A stretch of 64,000 nucleotides of DNA from Betaproteobacteria bacterium (GTDB taxonomy: Bacteria; Pseudomonadota; Gammaproteobacteria; Burkholderiales; Casimicrobiaceae), in the NCBI GenBank assembly GCA_027492485.1, contig JAPUER010000058.1:100686-164685 (forward strand), given 5' to 3'. Both the position numbers and the translations under genes were made by a program. The notes under the pieces are model-generated. The model worked only from the letters and a program-made list of their open reading frames with translations, made no database searches and was not told where the DNA came from. Below are positions 19,275-29,038 of this stretch, one piece after another; the first letter of the stretch is position 1, and every line of letters starts with the position of its first letter.

Positions 19275-20930
19275 ATGCAAAAAGAACAATTGATCGAATG
19301 GCTGACCGCCGCCATTCGCGCGGCGGGGCTGTCCGCTACGGCGGTGCCGGCGCTGGAGCGGCCGAAACAGGCCGAACACGGCGACTGGGCGACCAACATC
19401 GCGCTGCAAATGGCGAAGCCGCTGGGCAAGAACCCGCGCGAGGTCGCCACGCTGCTGAAGGCCGCGCTGGACGCCAGCCCGAGCCCGATGGTCGGCGACA
19501 TCGCCATCGCCGGGCCGGGCTTCATCAACATCCGGCTGAACCCGGCCGCCAAGTTCTCGGCGGTGGCCGACGCCATCCGCCTGGGCGACGCCTTCGGTCG
19601 CAGCGCTGGCCGCGCCGGCGAAAAAGTGATGGTGGAATTCGTCTCGGCCAACCCGACCGGGCCGCTGCACACCGGGCACGCGCGTCAGGCCGCACTCGGC
19701 GACACGCTGTGCAACCTGCTCGCAACGCAGGGCTGTGCGGTGTACCGCGAGTTCTATTACAACGACGCCGGCAACCAGATCGACAACCTCGCGCGCTCGG
19801 TGCAACTGCGCGCGATGGGCGTGGAGCCGGGCAGCGCGCTGTGGCCGGAAGACGGCTACCGCGGCGACTACATCGTCGAGATCGGCAAGGCGTATCTGGA
19901 ACGCGGCGGCGACGTGAACGACCTCGACGCCATCCGCCGCTACGCGGTGGAGGTGCTGCGGGTCGAGCAGGATCGCGACCTTACGGCCTTCGGCGTGAAG
20001 CAGTTCGACTGCTACTACCTCGAAAGCTCGCTCTACACCGACGGCCGTGTCGACAAGACCGTGGCCGGCCTCAAGGCTTCGGGCCACACCTTCGAGCAGG
20101 ACGGCGCGCTGTGGCTCAGGACCACCGACTTCGGCGACGACAAGGATCGCGTCATGAAGAAGGCGACCGGCGGCTACACCTATTTCGTGCCCGACGTTGC
20201 TTATCACGTCAGCAAGTGGGAGCGCGGCTTCAGCAAGGTGGTGAACATCCAGGGCACCGATCACCACGGCACCATCGCCCGCGTGCGCGCGGGGCTGCAG
20301 GCGCTCAACGATGTACAACCGCCGATGTCCGGCTCGGGCATTCCGCAGGGCTACCCGGACTACCTGCTGCACAGCATGGTGCGCGTGATGCGCGGCGGCG
20401 AGGAGGTGAAGATCAGCAAGCGCGCCGGCAGCTACATCACGCTCGGCGAACTGATCGAATGGGTCGGCCGCGACGCCGTGCGCTTCTTCCTCGTCTCGCG
20501 CAAGGCGGACAGCGAATTCACCTTCGACATCGACCTCGCGCTGTCGCAGAGCGAGGAAAACCCGGTCTACTACGTGCAGTACGCGCATGCACGCATCTGC
20601 TCGGTGTTGCGCGAGGCGGCGGTCGGCGACGACGCCCTGCGCGCCGCCGATCTGGCGCTGCTGACGCACGAAAAAGCCGAGGCGCTGGCGAGCAAGCTGG
20701 CCGATTACCCCGCGTTGCTGGCAACCGCGGCGCGCGATCTGGCGCCGCATTTGCTGCCGTACTACCTGCGTGAAGTGGCGGCCGCGTTCCACGGCTACTA
20801 CGCCGCCGAGCGCATCCGCGTCGATGACCCGGCGTTGCGCGCCGCGCGCACCGCGCTGGCGGCGGCGACCGCCCGCGTGCTGAAAAACGGCCTGCAACTG
20901 CTCGGCGTCTCGGCGCCCGAGAAAATGTAA
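19275..20930 (+). CDS. argS: arginyl-tRNA synthetase
   Basis: Charges tRNA-Arg. The 551-aa protein has the HIGH-type motif [13 protein letters not shown] near residue 128, the KISKRAGS segment in place of KMSKS near residue 382, and an N-terminal Add1 domain and C-terminal DALR helix bundle. Length is normal. It is followed 11 bp later by a SPOR-domain gene and then dsbA, the argS-SPOR-dsbA order familiar from betaproteobacteria. Confidence 0.97.
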   Translation: MQKEQLIEWLTAAIRAAGLSATAVPALERPKQAEHGDWATNIALQMAKPLGKNPREVATLLKAALDASPSPMVGDIAIAGPGFINIRLNPAAKFSAVADAIRLGDAFGRSAGRAGEKVMVEFVSANPTGPLHTGHARQAALGDTLCNLLATQGCAVYREFYYNDAGNQIDNLARSVQLRAMGVEPGSALWPEDGYRGDYIVEIGKAYLERGGDVNDLDAIRRYAVEVLRVEQDRDLTAFGVKQFDCYYLESSLYTDGRVDKTVAGLKASGHTFEQDGALWLRTTDFGDDKDRVMKKATGGYTYFVPDVAYHVSKWERGFSKVVNIQGTDHHGTIARVRAGLQALNDVQPPMSGSGIPQGYPDYLLHSMVRVMRGGEEVKISKRAGSYITLGELIEWVGRDAVRFFLVSRKADSEFTFDIDLALSQSEENPVYYVQYAHARICSVLREAAVGDDALRAADLALLTHEKAEALASKLADYPALLATAARDLAPHLLPYYLREVAAAFHGYYAAERIRVDDPALRAARTALAAATARVLKNGLQLLGVSAPEKM

Positions 20931-20941
20931 GAATCAGCGCC

Positions 20942-21547
20942 GTGGATACCTCCCCGCAGAATAAAACCGCGACATTCCTCTTTGGCGGCCTGATCGGCTT
21001 TGTGGTCGGGCTGGTGGTGGCGGGGGTGCTGGCGATCTGGATTTACAGCGCCTCGCCGTTCCGCGCAGAATCGACGCCGCTGCCCAAGCTCGACCCGATC
21101 CGCCCGAAATCCGAGGCGAAGACCGAGGCCAAGCCGACCGGCCAGACCGGCGCGCTGGCGAAAGACGAAAACAAGCCCGATGCCGAGCGCATCGTGCAGC
21201 CGGGCACCGCGTCGGGCAATCCGCCGGCGGCGACCGCGGCAGCAACGCCGCCTGCGGCGACCAAGGCGCCAGCCAAGCCAAGCGATCCCGAGCCGTCGCC
21301 GAGCGCCGAGCCGCGGGGGCGGCTGTGGTTGCAAGTGGGCGCTTACGCCAACAAGCAGGACGCCGAAAATCAGCGCGCCCGCTTCGCCATGCTGGGTTAC
21401 GAAGCGAAGATCGAATCGGCCGACGTGCCGGACAAGGGCACCGTCCATCGCGTTCGCGTCGGCCCCTACCGCGACCCGGACGAAGCCGGCAAGGTGCGCG
21501 GCGATCTGGCGCGGCAGGGCATCGAAGTCACGGTGGTCAAGCCCTGA
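20942..21547 (+). CDS. SPOR-domain cell division protein (FtsN-like)
   Basis: Bitopic inner-membrane protein of 201 aa. One membrane segment lies at residues about 14-35, then an Ala/Pro/Lys-rich periplasmic linker, then a SPOR domain (LWLQVGAYANKQDAENQRARF to VTVVKP, about 122-201) that binds denuded septal peptidoglycan. GTG 20942 is the start, 11 bp after argS. Probably the FtsN-type divisome activator of this lineage, but without the N-terminal FtsN signature I leave the symbol empty. Confidence 0.85.
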   Translation: MDTSPQNKTATFLFGGLIGFVVGLVVAGVLAIWIYSASPFRAESTPLPKLDPIRPKSEAKTEAKPTGQTGALAKDENKPDAERIVQPGTASGNPPAATAAATPPAATKAPAKPSDPEPSPSAEPRGRLWLQVGAYANKQDAENQRARFAMLGYEAKIESADVPDKGTVHRVRVGPYRDPDEAGKVRGDLARQGIEVTVVKP

Positions 21548-21651
21548 CCGCCGCCCGTCATGGCAACGCGCTGTCGGCGAACCAAACGCCGCGTCCGTTA
21601 GTCACAGGCAACGGTTAGTCAAACAAACAACATCGAAAGCACGGAGAAATC

Positions 21652-22299
21652 ATGGTTCGCTGGGTCAAATCCCTCAAATGGCTGGCACTGGGCTTGATGG
21701 CCGCCTCGTTCACCGCCGGTGCGCAGGAGCAACTCGCCGAAGGCAAAGACTTCCTGCGTCTCAAGCAGCCGCAGGCCGTCGAGTCCGGCGCCAAGATCGA
21801 AGTCATCGAGTTTTTCAGTTACGGCTGCCCGCACTGCAAGGACCTCGAGGAATACCTTGGACCCTGGACCAAGAAAGTGCCGGCCGATGTCAGCTTCAAG
21901 CGCGTCCCGGTGGTGTTCCAGCCGGCCTGGGTGAATTTGGGCAAGATTTACTACACGCTGGAAGGTCTCGGTCGCGAGGATTTGTCGGCCAAGGTGTTCG
22001 CGTCGCTGCACGGCGCCGGCGTCAAGTTTCATGAAGAAAAGGTCTTCTTCGATTGGGCGGCCAGCAACGGTCTCGACGCCAAGAAGGTGCAGGAGATGTG
22101 GGGTTCGTTCGCCGTCAACAGCAAGATGAACCGCGCCAAGACGCTGGCCGGCAACTATCAGGTCGACAGCGTGCCGATGCTGTTCATCGACGGCAAGTTC
22201 AAGCTGCAACCGCACCTGCTCAAGGGCCAGCACAAGGACGTACCCGCCGCGCTCGACTTCCTGATCGCCAAGGCACGCGCCGAGCGCAACAAGAAGTAA
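21652..22299 (+). CDS. dsbA: thiol:disulfide interchange protein DsbA
   Basis: Periplasmic dithiol oxidase that forms disulfides in exported proteins. The 215-aa precursor has a Sec-type signal peptide to about residue 24 and the active site FFSYGCPHCKD with Cys59 and Cys62. The family cis-Pro segment SVPMLFIDGKF follows near residue 180. ATG 21652 has a GGAGAA site upstream. A strong terminator-like hairpin follows. Confidence 0.94.
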   Translation: MVRWVKSLKWLALGLMAASFTAGAQEQLAEGKDFLRLKQPQAVESGAKIEVIEFFSYGCPHCKDLEEYLGPWTKKVPADVSFKRVPVVFQPAWVNLGKIYYTLEGLGREDLSAKVFASLHGAGVKFHEEKVFFDWAASNGLDAKKVQEMWGSFAVNSKMNRAKTLAGNYQVDSVPMLFIDGKFKLQPHLLKGQHKDVPAALDFLIAKARAERNKK

Positions 22300-22334
22300 G
22301 CAGGAAGAACAATCGTCCCTTCGACGACCAACCG

Positions 22335-22359
22335 GGGCCGCCCGCGAGCGCGGCCCTTT
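22335..22359 (+). terminator. intrinsic terminator after dsbA
   Basis: GGGCCGC (22335-22341) pairs with GCGGCCC (22350-22356) and is followed by TTTCCTT. It separates the two tandem dsbA genes. Confidence 0.7.
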
Positions 22360-22383
22360 CCTTATCCCGATCAGAGCAAAGTC

Positions 22384-23034
22384 ATGTTGACGCGACGCGA
22401 ACTGCTTGGCGTGCTGGCCGCGCTGCCGATGTTGTCCTCTGCCAACGCGCAGACGGCCTGGCAGGAAGGGCGTGACTTCCTGCGGCTGGCAGCGCCGCAA
22501 CCGATTGAGCCCGGTAGCGGGATCGAGGTGCTGGAATTTTTCAGCTACGGTTGCCCGCATTGCAATGATCTTGAGGAGTTTCTCGGCCCGTGGCTACGCC
22601 AATTGCCCGCCGATGTGAGTTTTCGCCGCGTGCCCGTGTTGTTTCATCCGCCTTGGGTGAACCTGGCGAAGCTTCATTTCACGCTGGAGGCGATCGGCCG
22701 CGCGGATCTTGCCGGCAAAGTGTTTCACGCGGTTCACGCCCGTGGCGTCAAGCTTTACGACGAGAAGGTATTCATCGAGTGGGGCGCCGGAAACGGTCTC
22801 GACGCCGCGAAAGTACGGGAGGCGTGGAATTCGTTTGCGGTCAGCGGCAAGATGAATCGGGCGCGGACGCTGGCCCAGGCGTTTCGCGTTGACGGCGTGC
22901 CGACGTTGTTCGTTGACGGCAAATTCAAACTGCAACCAACCACCGAAGGGATGGGACCGGTGGCGCACCGGCAGGCGCCGTCATTGCTCGACTTCCTGAT
23001 CGCCAAGGCACGCGCCGAACGCAACAAGAAGTAG
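22384..23034 (+). CDS. second DsbA-type thiol:disulfide interchange protein
   Basis: Paralogue of the gene just upstream: 216 aa, active site FFSYGCPHCND with Cys57/Cys60, and VPTLFVDGKF with the cis-Pro. The two proteins share most of the intervening sequence (YGCPHC, PADVSF, VFHAVHARGVK/VFASLHGAGVK), so this is a tandem duplication. The N-terminus begins with TRRELLG and a short hydrophobic stretch, resembling a Tat signal rather than the Sec-type signal of its neighbour. Its own terminator follows. Confidence 0.9.
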   Translation: MLTRRELLGVLAALPMLSSANAQTAWQEGRDFLRLAAPQPIEPGSGIEVLEFFSYGCPHCNDLEEFLGPWLRQLPADVSFRRVPVLFHPPWVNLAKLHFTLEAIGRADLAGKVFHAVHARGVKLYDEKVFIEWGAGNGLDAAKVREAWNSFAVSGKMNRARTLAQAFRVDGVPTLFVDGKFKLQPTTEGMGPVAHRQAPSLLDFLIAKARAERNKK

Positions 23035-23060
23035 GCCGCTGCGCCGCGCTCCGCTGCAAG

Positions 23061-23088
23061 GGCCGCCGATAGCAACCGGCGGCCTTTT
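23061..23088 (+). terminator. intrinsic terminator after second dsbA
   Basis: Perfect 8-bp stem GGCCGCCG (23061-23068) / CGGCGGCC (23077-23084) followed by TTTT. Confidence 0.8.
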
Positions 23089-23133
23089 GCTTTTCGGGGT
23101 TTTGCTTTGCCGGGCCGCCCCCACGTGCGAGCC

Positions 23134-23967
23134 ATGACCCATCTGCCCGACGCCATTGGCTTGCGCCACGCGCGCTTTCACTCGCCCGAACGGCTGCGCA
23201 TCGCCTGCCTGGTGCCCTCGATCACCGAGACGCTGTTCGCGCTCGGGCTGGGCGACCGCGTAGTGGCGCGCACCGGTTTCTGCATCCATCCCGCAGAGGG
23301 CGTGCGCGAGGTGCCCAAGGTCGGCGGCACCAAGGACGTCAATGTGGCGAAACTGATCGCCACCGAACCCACCCACGTCATCGTCAACATCGACGAAAAC
23401 CGCAAGGACACGGTCGATCATCTGCGCCGCGTGGTGCCCAACCTGGTCGTCACCCATCCGCTGCTGCCGGAGGACAACGCCACGCTATTTGCGCTGCTCG
23501 GCCATATCTTCAGCGTGGACGACGCCGCGCTCACGCTCGCCCGCCGGCTGGCCGACGCGCTGACGCGTGCCCGTGCCGTGGGCGCGTCGCGGGCGAGCGA
23601 ATCGGTGCTCTATCTGATCTGGAAGAACCCGTGGATGACCGTCGCGCGCGATACCTACGTCAGCGCGATGCTCGCCACAGTGGGCTGGAAGACCTTGCCG
23701 TTGCAGGCAGAGAAGCGCTACCCCGAGATCGCAGCGAACGACAGCGTCTGGCAGCACGCGGATCGGGTGTTGCTGTCCACCGAGCCTTATCTGTTCGACG
23801 ACGAGCACGTCGCGGCGCTGCGCAACGAACGACAACTGACGCAACCGGTCGCGCTGATCGACGGCGAAATGACCAGTTGGTACGGCGTGCGGGCGATTGC
23901 CGGGCTCGACTACCTCGCCGATCTGCGTTCAAATCGGCAACAGCTTTCCGAGCAAAGTCCCATTTGA
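23134..23967 (+). CDS. BtuF-like helical-backbone metal/cobalamin-binding protein
   Basis: A 277-aa protein of the ABC-type cobalamin/Fe3+-siderophore periplasmic-binding superfamily (IACLVPSITETLFALGLGDRVVARTGFC, then KVGGTKDVNVAKLIATEPTHVI). No signal peptide is visible at ATG 23134 nor at the in-frame TTG 23107, and no permease or ATPase is adjacent. It may therefore be a cytosolic relative rather than a transport component. The last nine codons run into the palindromic element beginning at 23939, which supplies the stop. Confidence 0.78.
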   Translation: MTHLPDAIGLRHARFHSPERLRIACLVPSITETLFALGLGDRVVARTGFCIHPAEGVREVPKVGGTKDVNVAKLIATEPTHVIVNIDENRKDTVDHLRRVVPNLVVTHPLLPEDNATLFALLGHIFSVDDAALTLARRLADALTRARAVGASRASESVLYLIWKNPWMTVARDTYVSAMLATVGWKTLPLQAEKRYPEIAANDSVWQHADRVLLSTEPYLFDDEHVAALRNERQLTQPVALIDGEMTSWYGVRAIAGLDYLADLRSNRQQLSEQSPI

Positions 23968-24059
23968 TCTGGGCTCACGCCTTGAAATCGGTATAGTCGA
24001 CAAAGCGGAATTCTTCGGTCTACGCCTTATACGGACGGCGTTTGACAAGAAAAGCTGCT
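23939..24059. repeat. GTCGAC-centred palindromic element, copy C
   Basis: Left end AACAGCTTTC (23939-23948), right end GAAAAGCTGCT (24049-24059), centre GTCGAC at 23996-24001, midway. Hairpins CCC...GGG (left) and CGCC...GGCG (right) lie in the arms. Outer flanks GGCAA and TTGCC extend the inverted repeat. It overlaps the 3' end of the BtuF-like gene and abuts the 3' end of dxs. Confidence 0.8.
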
Positions 24060-24064
24060 TGCCG

Positions 24065-25951
24065 TCAGGCCGCGGCTTTGGCGTCGGCGCCCGCGATCGC
24101 GGCGCGAATGCTGCGCTCGATGCCGGCGGCGTCGAGCCCGACCGAGGCGAGCAGAATCGCCGGGTCGCCCTGATCGATGAAACGGTCGGGCAGACCCAGC
24201 ATCAGCACGCGATTGTCGAAGCCGGCGCCGGCGAGATATTCCGCCACTGCGCCGCCGGCGCTGCCGGGCAGCGCGGCTTCCTCCACCGTCACCAGCAGAT
24301 CGTGCGTCGCGGCCAGCTCGCGCAGCAGCGCTTCGTCGAGCGGCTTGACGAAGCGCATGTTGGCGACCGTGGCGTCCAGCTTGTCGGCCGCCGCCAGCGC
24401 CGGATGCAGCATCGAGCCCCAGGCGAGGACAGCGATGCGGCCCTTGGCCCCGGCGCTGCCGCCGGCCTTGCGGGCGACGACGCCCTTGCCGTGTTCCAGC
24501 GGCGCGATGGCCGCATCCGCGGCGCCGTGCGCGGCGCCGCGCGGATAGCGCACGGCGGCGGGCGCGGCGAGTGCGACGCCGTGCGACAGCATCGCGCGGC
24601 ATTCGGCGGCGCTCGACGCGCTCATGATGGTCATGTTCGGCAGGCAGCGCAGGAAGGCGACGTCGAAGCTGCCGGCATGCGTCGGGCCGTCGGCGCCGAC
24701 CAGCCCGGCGCGGTCGATGGCGAACAGCACCGGCAGGTTCTGCAGCACCACGTCGTGCACCAGCTGGTCGTAGGCGCGCTGCAAAAAGGTGGAATAGATC
24801 GCCACCACCGGCTTCAGGCCCTCGCAGGCCAGGCCGGCCGCGAAGGTGACGCTGTGCTGCTCGGCGATGCCGACGTCGAAGTAGCGGTCCGGGAATTCCT
24901 TCGAATAGCGCACCATGCCCGAGCCTTCGCGCATCGCCGGCGTGATGGCGACCAGCTTGTCGTCGCCGGCGGCGGTGTCGCACAGCCAGTCGCCGAAGAT
25001 GTCGGAATAGGTTTTCTTCGGCACCACTGCCGGCGCCGCCGGGATGCCGGAGACGTGGTCGAACTTGGGCACGCCGTGATAGAGGATCGGGTCGTCCTCG
25101 GCGCGCCCGTAGCCGGCGCCCTTGCGGGTGACGACGTGCAGGAACTGCGGCCCGCTGCGGTCCTTCACCTTGTTCAGGGTGTCGACTAGCAGGTTCACGT
25201 CATGGCCGTCGATGGGGCCGATGTAGTTGAAGCCGAACTCCTCCCACATGGTGCCGGGCAGCACCATGCCCTTGGTGTGCTCCTCCCAGCGCCGCGCGAA
25301 GCGCGACACCGGTGGAATGGCGGAGAGCATGTTCTTGCCCATGCGGCGCACGGCGCCGTAGGTCTTCGACGCCAGCAGGCGCGCCAGATAATTGTTCAGC
25401 GCGCCCACCGGCTCGCTGATCGACATCTCGTTGTCGTTCAGGATCACCAGCAGGTTGGCGTCCATCGCGCCAGCGTTGTTGAGCGCCTCGAAGGCCATGC
25501 CGGCGGTCATCGCACCGTCGCCGATGATGGCCACCACGCGCCGCTGCTCGCCCTTCGCCTTGGCGGCGACCGCCATGCCGAGCGCGGCGGAAATGCTGGT
25601 CGACGAATGGGCGACGCCGAAGGTGTCGTACTCGCTCTCGTCGCGCTTCGGAAACCCGGCCAACCCCTGCCACTGGCGCAGCGTGTTCATGCGTTCGCGG
25701 CGCCCGGTCAGCACCTTGTGCGGATAGCACTGGTGGCCGACGTCCCACACCAGCCGGTCGTGCGGCGTGTCGTAGCAGTAATGCAGCGCCACGGTCAGCT
25801 CGACGACGCCGAGATTGGACGACAGATGGCCGCCGGTCTTCGACACCGAGTCGAGCACGAAGGCGCGCAGCTCGTCGCAGAGGCCGCCCAGTTCGCTTTG
25901 CTGCAGACCGCGCAGGGCCGCCGGCTGGTTGATGGTTTCGAGCAGGGACAT
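24065..25951 (-). CDS. dxs: 1-deoxy-D-xylulose-5-phosphate synthase
   Basis: Thiamine-diphosphate enzyme joining pyruvate and glyceraldehyde-3-phosphate, the entry step of the MEP isoprenoid pathway. The 628-aa protein has [16 protein letters not shown] near residue 40, the TPP motif [18 protein letters not shown] near residue 145, and the transketolase central domain. It is the last gene of the xseB-ispA-dxs operon, 15 bp after ispA. Confidence 0.97.
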   Translation of the reverse strand: MSLLETINQPAALRGLQQSELGGLCDELRAFVLDSVSKTGGHLSSNLGVVELTVALHYCYDTPHDRLVWDVGHQCYPHKVLTGRRERMNTLRQWQGLAGFPKRDESEYDTFGVAHSSTSISAALGMAVAAKAKGEQRRVVAIIGDGAMTAGMAFEALNNAGAMDANLLVILNDNEMSISEPVGALNNYLARLLASKTYGAVRRMGKNMLSAIPPVSRFARRWEEHTKGMVLPGTMWEEFGFNYIGPIDGHDVNLLVDTLNKVKDRSGPQFLHVVTRKGAGYGRAEDDPILYHGVPKFDHVSGIPAAPAVVPKKTYSDIFGDWLCDTAAGDDKLVAITPAMREGSGMVRYSKEFPDRYFDVGIAEQHSVTFAAGLACEGLKPVVAIYSTFLQRAYDQLVHDVVLQNLPVLFAIDRAGLVGADGPTHAGSFDVAFLRCLPNMTIMSASSAAECRAMLSHGVALAAPAAVRYPRGAAHGAADAAIAPLEHGKGVVARKAGGSAGAKGRIAVLAWGSMLHPALAAADKLDATVANMRFVKPLDEALLRELAATHDLLVTVEEAALPGSAGGAVAEYLAGAGFDNRVLMLGLPDRFIDQGDPAILLASVGLDAAGIERSIRAAIAGADAKAAA

Positions 25952-25966
25952 GATTGGCAGTTCCGG

Positions 25967-26851
25967 TTACGCGCTGCGCGCTGCCATCGCGTGGGCCAGC
26001 GCGGCGAGGCGTTCGGTATTGAGGTGGGGCGGCAGCGCGGCCACTGCCTCGGCGGTCAGCCGCCCGGCGTAGGCGCGTGCGGCGTCGATGCCCATCAGCG
26101 AGACGAAGGTGGGCTTGTCGTTGGCGGCATCCTTGCCGGCCGTCTTGCCAAGCGTGGCGCTGTCGGCGGTGGCGTCGAGCACGTCGTCGACCACCTGGAA
26201 GACGAGGCCGATGGTCTGCGCATAGCGCGACAACGCGGCGATGGTGCTGGCATCTTCCTCCGCCAGCAGCGCCGGCAGGATGACGGCCGCCTCGAACATG
26301 GCGCCGGTCTTCAGTGCGTGCATCTCTTCCAGCGCCGCCTGCGTCATCGGCTTGCCGACGTTGGCCAGATCGATCGCCTGACCGCCGGCCATGCCGTAGG
26401 CGCCGGAGGCTTCGGCCAGCTCGTGCGCCGCCGCCACGATGCCCGCCGCCGCGGCCGGCGCCGCCAGCAGCACAGCGAAGGCGAGCGGCTGCATGGCATC
26501 GCCGGCGAGCATCGCGGTGGCCTCGCCGAATGCGATGTGATTGGTCGCTTTGCCACGGCGCAGATCGTCGTCGTCCATGCAGGGCAGATCGTCGTGGATC
26601 AGCGAATAGGCGTGGATCATTTCGACGGCGGCGGCGGCGTGGTCGGCCAGTTCGGCAGTGGCGCCGATTGCCTCGGCGCTGGCGTAGGCGAGCAGCGCGC
26701 GCAGCCGCTTGCCGCCGCCGAGGGCGCTGTAGCGCATCGCTTCGAGCAGGCGCCCGGAGGCGAGTTCGCCCGCCGGCACCCAGCGCGCCAGCGCCGCCTC
26801 CGCGCGCTCGCGGTGCGCGCTACTCCATCGATCGAGGCCGGTACTGCTCAT
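25967..26851 (-). CDS. ispA: farnesyl diphosphate synthase (short-chain polyprenyl synthetase)
   Basis: Condenses IPP with DMAPP and GPP to give farnesyl diphosphate. The 294-aa protein has the first Asp-rich motif DDLPCMDDDDLRRG near residue 90 and the second DDVLDATAD near residue 225, together with GGKRLRALL near the N-terminus. Sits between xseB and dxs, the standard proteobacterial operon, so the assignment is firm. Confidence 0.95.
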   Translation of the reverse strand: MSSTGLDRWSSAHRERAEAALARWVPAGELASGRLLEAMRYSALGGGKRLRALLAYASAEAIGATAELADHAAAAVEMIHAYSLIHDDLPCMDDDDLRRGKATNHIAFGEATAMLAGDAMQPLAFAVLLAAPAAAAGIVAAAHELAEASGAYGMAGGQAIDLANVGKPMTQAALEEMHALKTGAMFEAAVILPALLAEEDASTIAALSRYAQTIGLVFQVVDDVLDATADSATLGKTAGKDAANDKPTFVSLMGIDAARAYAGRLTAEAVAALPPHLNTERLAALAHAMAARSA

Positions 26852-26860
26852 TGCGGACGA

Positions 26861-27079
26861 CTACTCGGGCTTGAACGGTTTGAGCACATCGCCTTCGAGA
26901 ATGCGCACCTGCTGCTCGACCTGGGCGAGTTCGCCCTGGGCGTATTTCAGAAGCTCGGCGCCGCGCTTGTAGGCCGCCAGCGAATCCGCCAGCGGCAGAT
27001 TGCCGTTTTCGAGGTCGGCGACCAGCTTTTCCAGCTCTTCTAGCGCGGCTTCAAAGGTTTTCGGGGCGGCTTTGGCCAT
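26861..27079 (-). CDS. xseB: exodeoxyribonuclease VII small subunit
   Basis: A 72-aa subunit that pairs with XseA in DNA degradation and repair. FEAALEELEKLVADLENGNLPLADSLAAYKRG is nearly a textbook XseB sequence. I start at ATG 27079; a TTG 15 bp upstream is in frame. First gene of the isoprenoid operon, 9 bp before ispA. xseA is not in the window. Confidence 0.94.
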   Translation of the reverse strand: MAKAAPKTFEAALEELEKLVADLENGNLPLADSLAAYKRGAELLKYAQGELAQVEQQVRILEGDVLKPFKPE

Positions 27080-27161
27080 GACGTGGCGGCTCAATGGGGC
27101 GCGAAACGTAAACGAACGATTTTACGAGGCACCCGCCGGCCACGGCGGTGGAGCGAAAGCC

Positions 27162-27623
27162 CTACTGCCAGGGACGGAAGAACGCCTGCTCCGGCGTACA
27201 GGCTGCGGCGGCGCCCGCCAGCGGTTCGCCGTGGATGGGGATGCGGGCCTGCTGATCGCCGGAAAGCACGGTCAGAATGTCGAAACTGCCGTCGGCCTTG
27301 ACCTTGACGCTGATCTGATAGTCGATACGAAAAACCCGCCCCATGCCGGGCTGCGAGCATGCCCCGCGCCAGCTCGCCTCGCGTTTGCCTTCGCGCACGT
27401 CGGCCAGCGTGCAGACGATGCCCTGCGCCGCCATGACGCCCTGCCAGTCGCGCGCCGACAGATCCTCGCTGCTGTAGGCATCGACGCAAAGATCGCGCAG
27501 CTTGCGGTTCCAGTCGATGCGATAGGCGCCTTCCTTCAGCGTCGGCGCAGCCGCCGCGGGCACGGCCAGCAGCGCCGACAGGGCGCAGGTGGCGAAAACG
27601 GCAAGCGGGCGCGAACGCATCAT
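27162..27623 (-). CDS. secreted hypothetical protein, possibly DUF3617-like
   Basis: A 153-aa precursor with a clear signal peptide (MMRSRPLAVFATCALSALLAVPAAAA). The mature part has four Cys residues (LRDLCVD, GIVCTL, RGACSQ, AAACTP) and a beta-rich pattern, KEGAYRIDW to RIDYQISVKVKADGSFDI, that resembles DUF3617 envelope proteins; the resemblance is weak. Start at ATG 27623 (a second ATG follows directly). Alone on the minus strand downstream of nothing related. Confidence 0.6.
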   Translation of the reverse strand: MMRSRPLAVFATCALSALLAVPAAAAPTLKEGAYRIDWNRKLRDLCVDAYSSEDLSARDWQGVMAAQGIVCTLADVREGKREASWRGACSQPGMGRVFRIDYQISVKVKADGSFDILTVLSGDQQARIPIHGEPLAGAAAACTPEQAFFRPWQ

Positions 27624-27893
27624 GCAAACTCCGGGTGCGGGGCACGGCGAGCGTAGCGCCGCCGCCTCTTTAGGTGTCGCCGGCAGCATAAACCTTACAG
27701 CCGGCAGCCACGCCGCCGCCGGGGCGCCGGGCCGGCAAACATGGGATAATGCGGGCGTTTGACGATGCAGCCTCCGGCCCCCAGGGCAGAGGTTGACTTA
27801 GCAAGGGTTGGGTGCGGTCCCACGGTCATCGTAGTTGGCCATCATTGCACCTGGTTTGTGTTGGGTTAACTCCTGTGACTGGAAAGGTTTGCG
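27624..27893. other. 270-bp leader between divergent genes
   Basis: Non-coding between the minus-strand secreted protein and the plus-strand Rieske gene. A GATAAT hexamer at 27744-27749 could be a -10 box. The remainder forms no motif I recognise, and no known riboswitch core is evident. Confidence 0.4.
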
Positions 27894-29024
27894 ATGAGCC
27901 GCCTTCTTGCCGCCGCGGAACTGTCCGCGCCGGTTTCACAACTTCCTCCCGCCGCCTACTTCGACGAGGCCTTGCTGGCCCGCGAGCGCGAGCTGCTGTT
28001 CGCGCGGGCGCCCGGTTACGCCGGCCATGAGCTGATGGTGCCGAACGTCGGCGACTACGCCGTGCTCGCCAGCCGCAACAACGCCCATGCGCTGACCCGC
28101 AGCGAGGCCGGCGTCAACATGATCTCCAACGTCTGCCGCCACCGCCAGGCGATCATGCTCGACGGCCGCGGCACGCTGGCGGAGAACGGCGGCAACGTGG
28201 TCTGCCCGCTGCATCGCTGGACCTATTCCGCCGAGGGCGAGCTGGTCGGCGCGCCGCACTTTCCGTGCAACCCCGCGCTGAATCTGCAGAACAAGGGCCT
28301 GAAAGCGTGGAACGGGCTGCTGTTCGACGGCCCGCGCGACCCGCTGGTCGATCTCGCCGCGCTGTCGGCGCAGACGCGGCAGGCGCTCGACTTTTCCGGC
28401 TACGTGTTCAACCGCACCGTGGTGCACGACTGCGACTACAACTGGAAGACCTTCGTCGAGGTGTATCTCGAGGACTACCACGTCGGCCCGTTTCACCCCG
28501 GACTCGGCCAGTTCGTCACCTGCGACGATCTGGCGTGGGAGTGGGGCGACGAGTTTTCGGTGCAGACCGTCGGCCTCTCGCGCGGCTTCGACAAGCCGGG
28601 CTCGCCGACCTACAAGCGCTGGCACGAGCAGGTGACGCAGTTCCGCGGTGGCGTGCCGCCGGAACACGGCGCGATCTGGTTGACCTACTACCCCAACATC
28701 ACGGTGGAGTGGTATCCGCACACGCTGGTGGTGTCCTCGCTGTGGCCGCAAACGGTCGGCAAGACGATCAACGTGGTGGAGTTCTACTACCCCGAGGAAG
28801 TGGCGCTGTTCGAGCCCGATTTCATCGCGGCGCAGCAGGCGGCCTATATGGAGACCTGCGTCGAGGACGACGAGATCGGCGTGCGCATGGACAGCGGCCG
28901 TCGTGCGCTGTGGAACGAGGGTCGTGTCGAGGTCGGCCCGTACCAAAGCCCGATGGAAGACGGCATGCAGCACTTTCACGAGTGGTATCGCGCGCGCATG
29001 GGCAGCGCGGCGGCCAGCCTCTGA
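27894..29024 (+). CDS. Rieske-type aromatic ring-hydroxylating oxygenase, alpha subunit
   Basis: Mononuclear non-haem iron oxygenase large subunit (376 aa). The Rieske [2Fe-2S] ligands are Cys81, His83, Cys104 and His107 (VCRHR...VCPLHRW), and the catalytic iron site is suggested by DYNWKTFVEVYLEDYHVGPFH with His196 and His201. The bridging Asp of the DYNWK segment is at 181. No reductase or beta subunit is adjacent, so this resembles the standalone choline/carnitine monooxygenase-like group that borrows a general reductase. Start ATG has AAAGG upstream. Substrate unknown. Confidence 0.88.
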   Translation: MSRLLAAAELSAPVSQLPPAAYFDEALLARERELLFARAPGYAGHELMVPNVGDYAVLASRNNAHALTRSEAGVNMISNVCRHRQAIMLDGRGTLAENGGNVVCPLHRWTYSAEGELVGAPHFPCNPALNLQNKGLKAWNGLLFDGPRDPLVDLAALSAQTRQALDFSGYVFNRTVVHDCDYNWKTFVEVYLEDYHVGPFHPGLGQFVTCDDLAWEWGDEFSVQTVGLSRGFDKPGSPTYKRWHEQVTQFRGGVPPEHGAIWLTYYPNITVEWYPHTLVVSSLWPQTVGKTINVVEFYYPEEVALFEPDFIAAQQAAYMETCVEDDEIGVRMDSGRRALWNEGRVEVGPYQSPMEDGMQHFHEWYRARMGSAAASL

Positions 29025-29038
29025 CCACGAGTCGGCGC

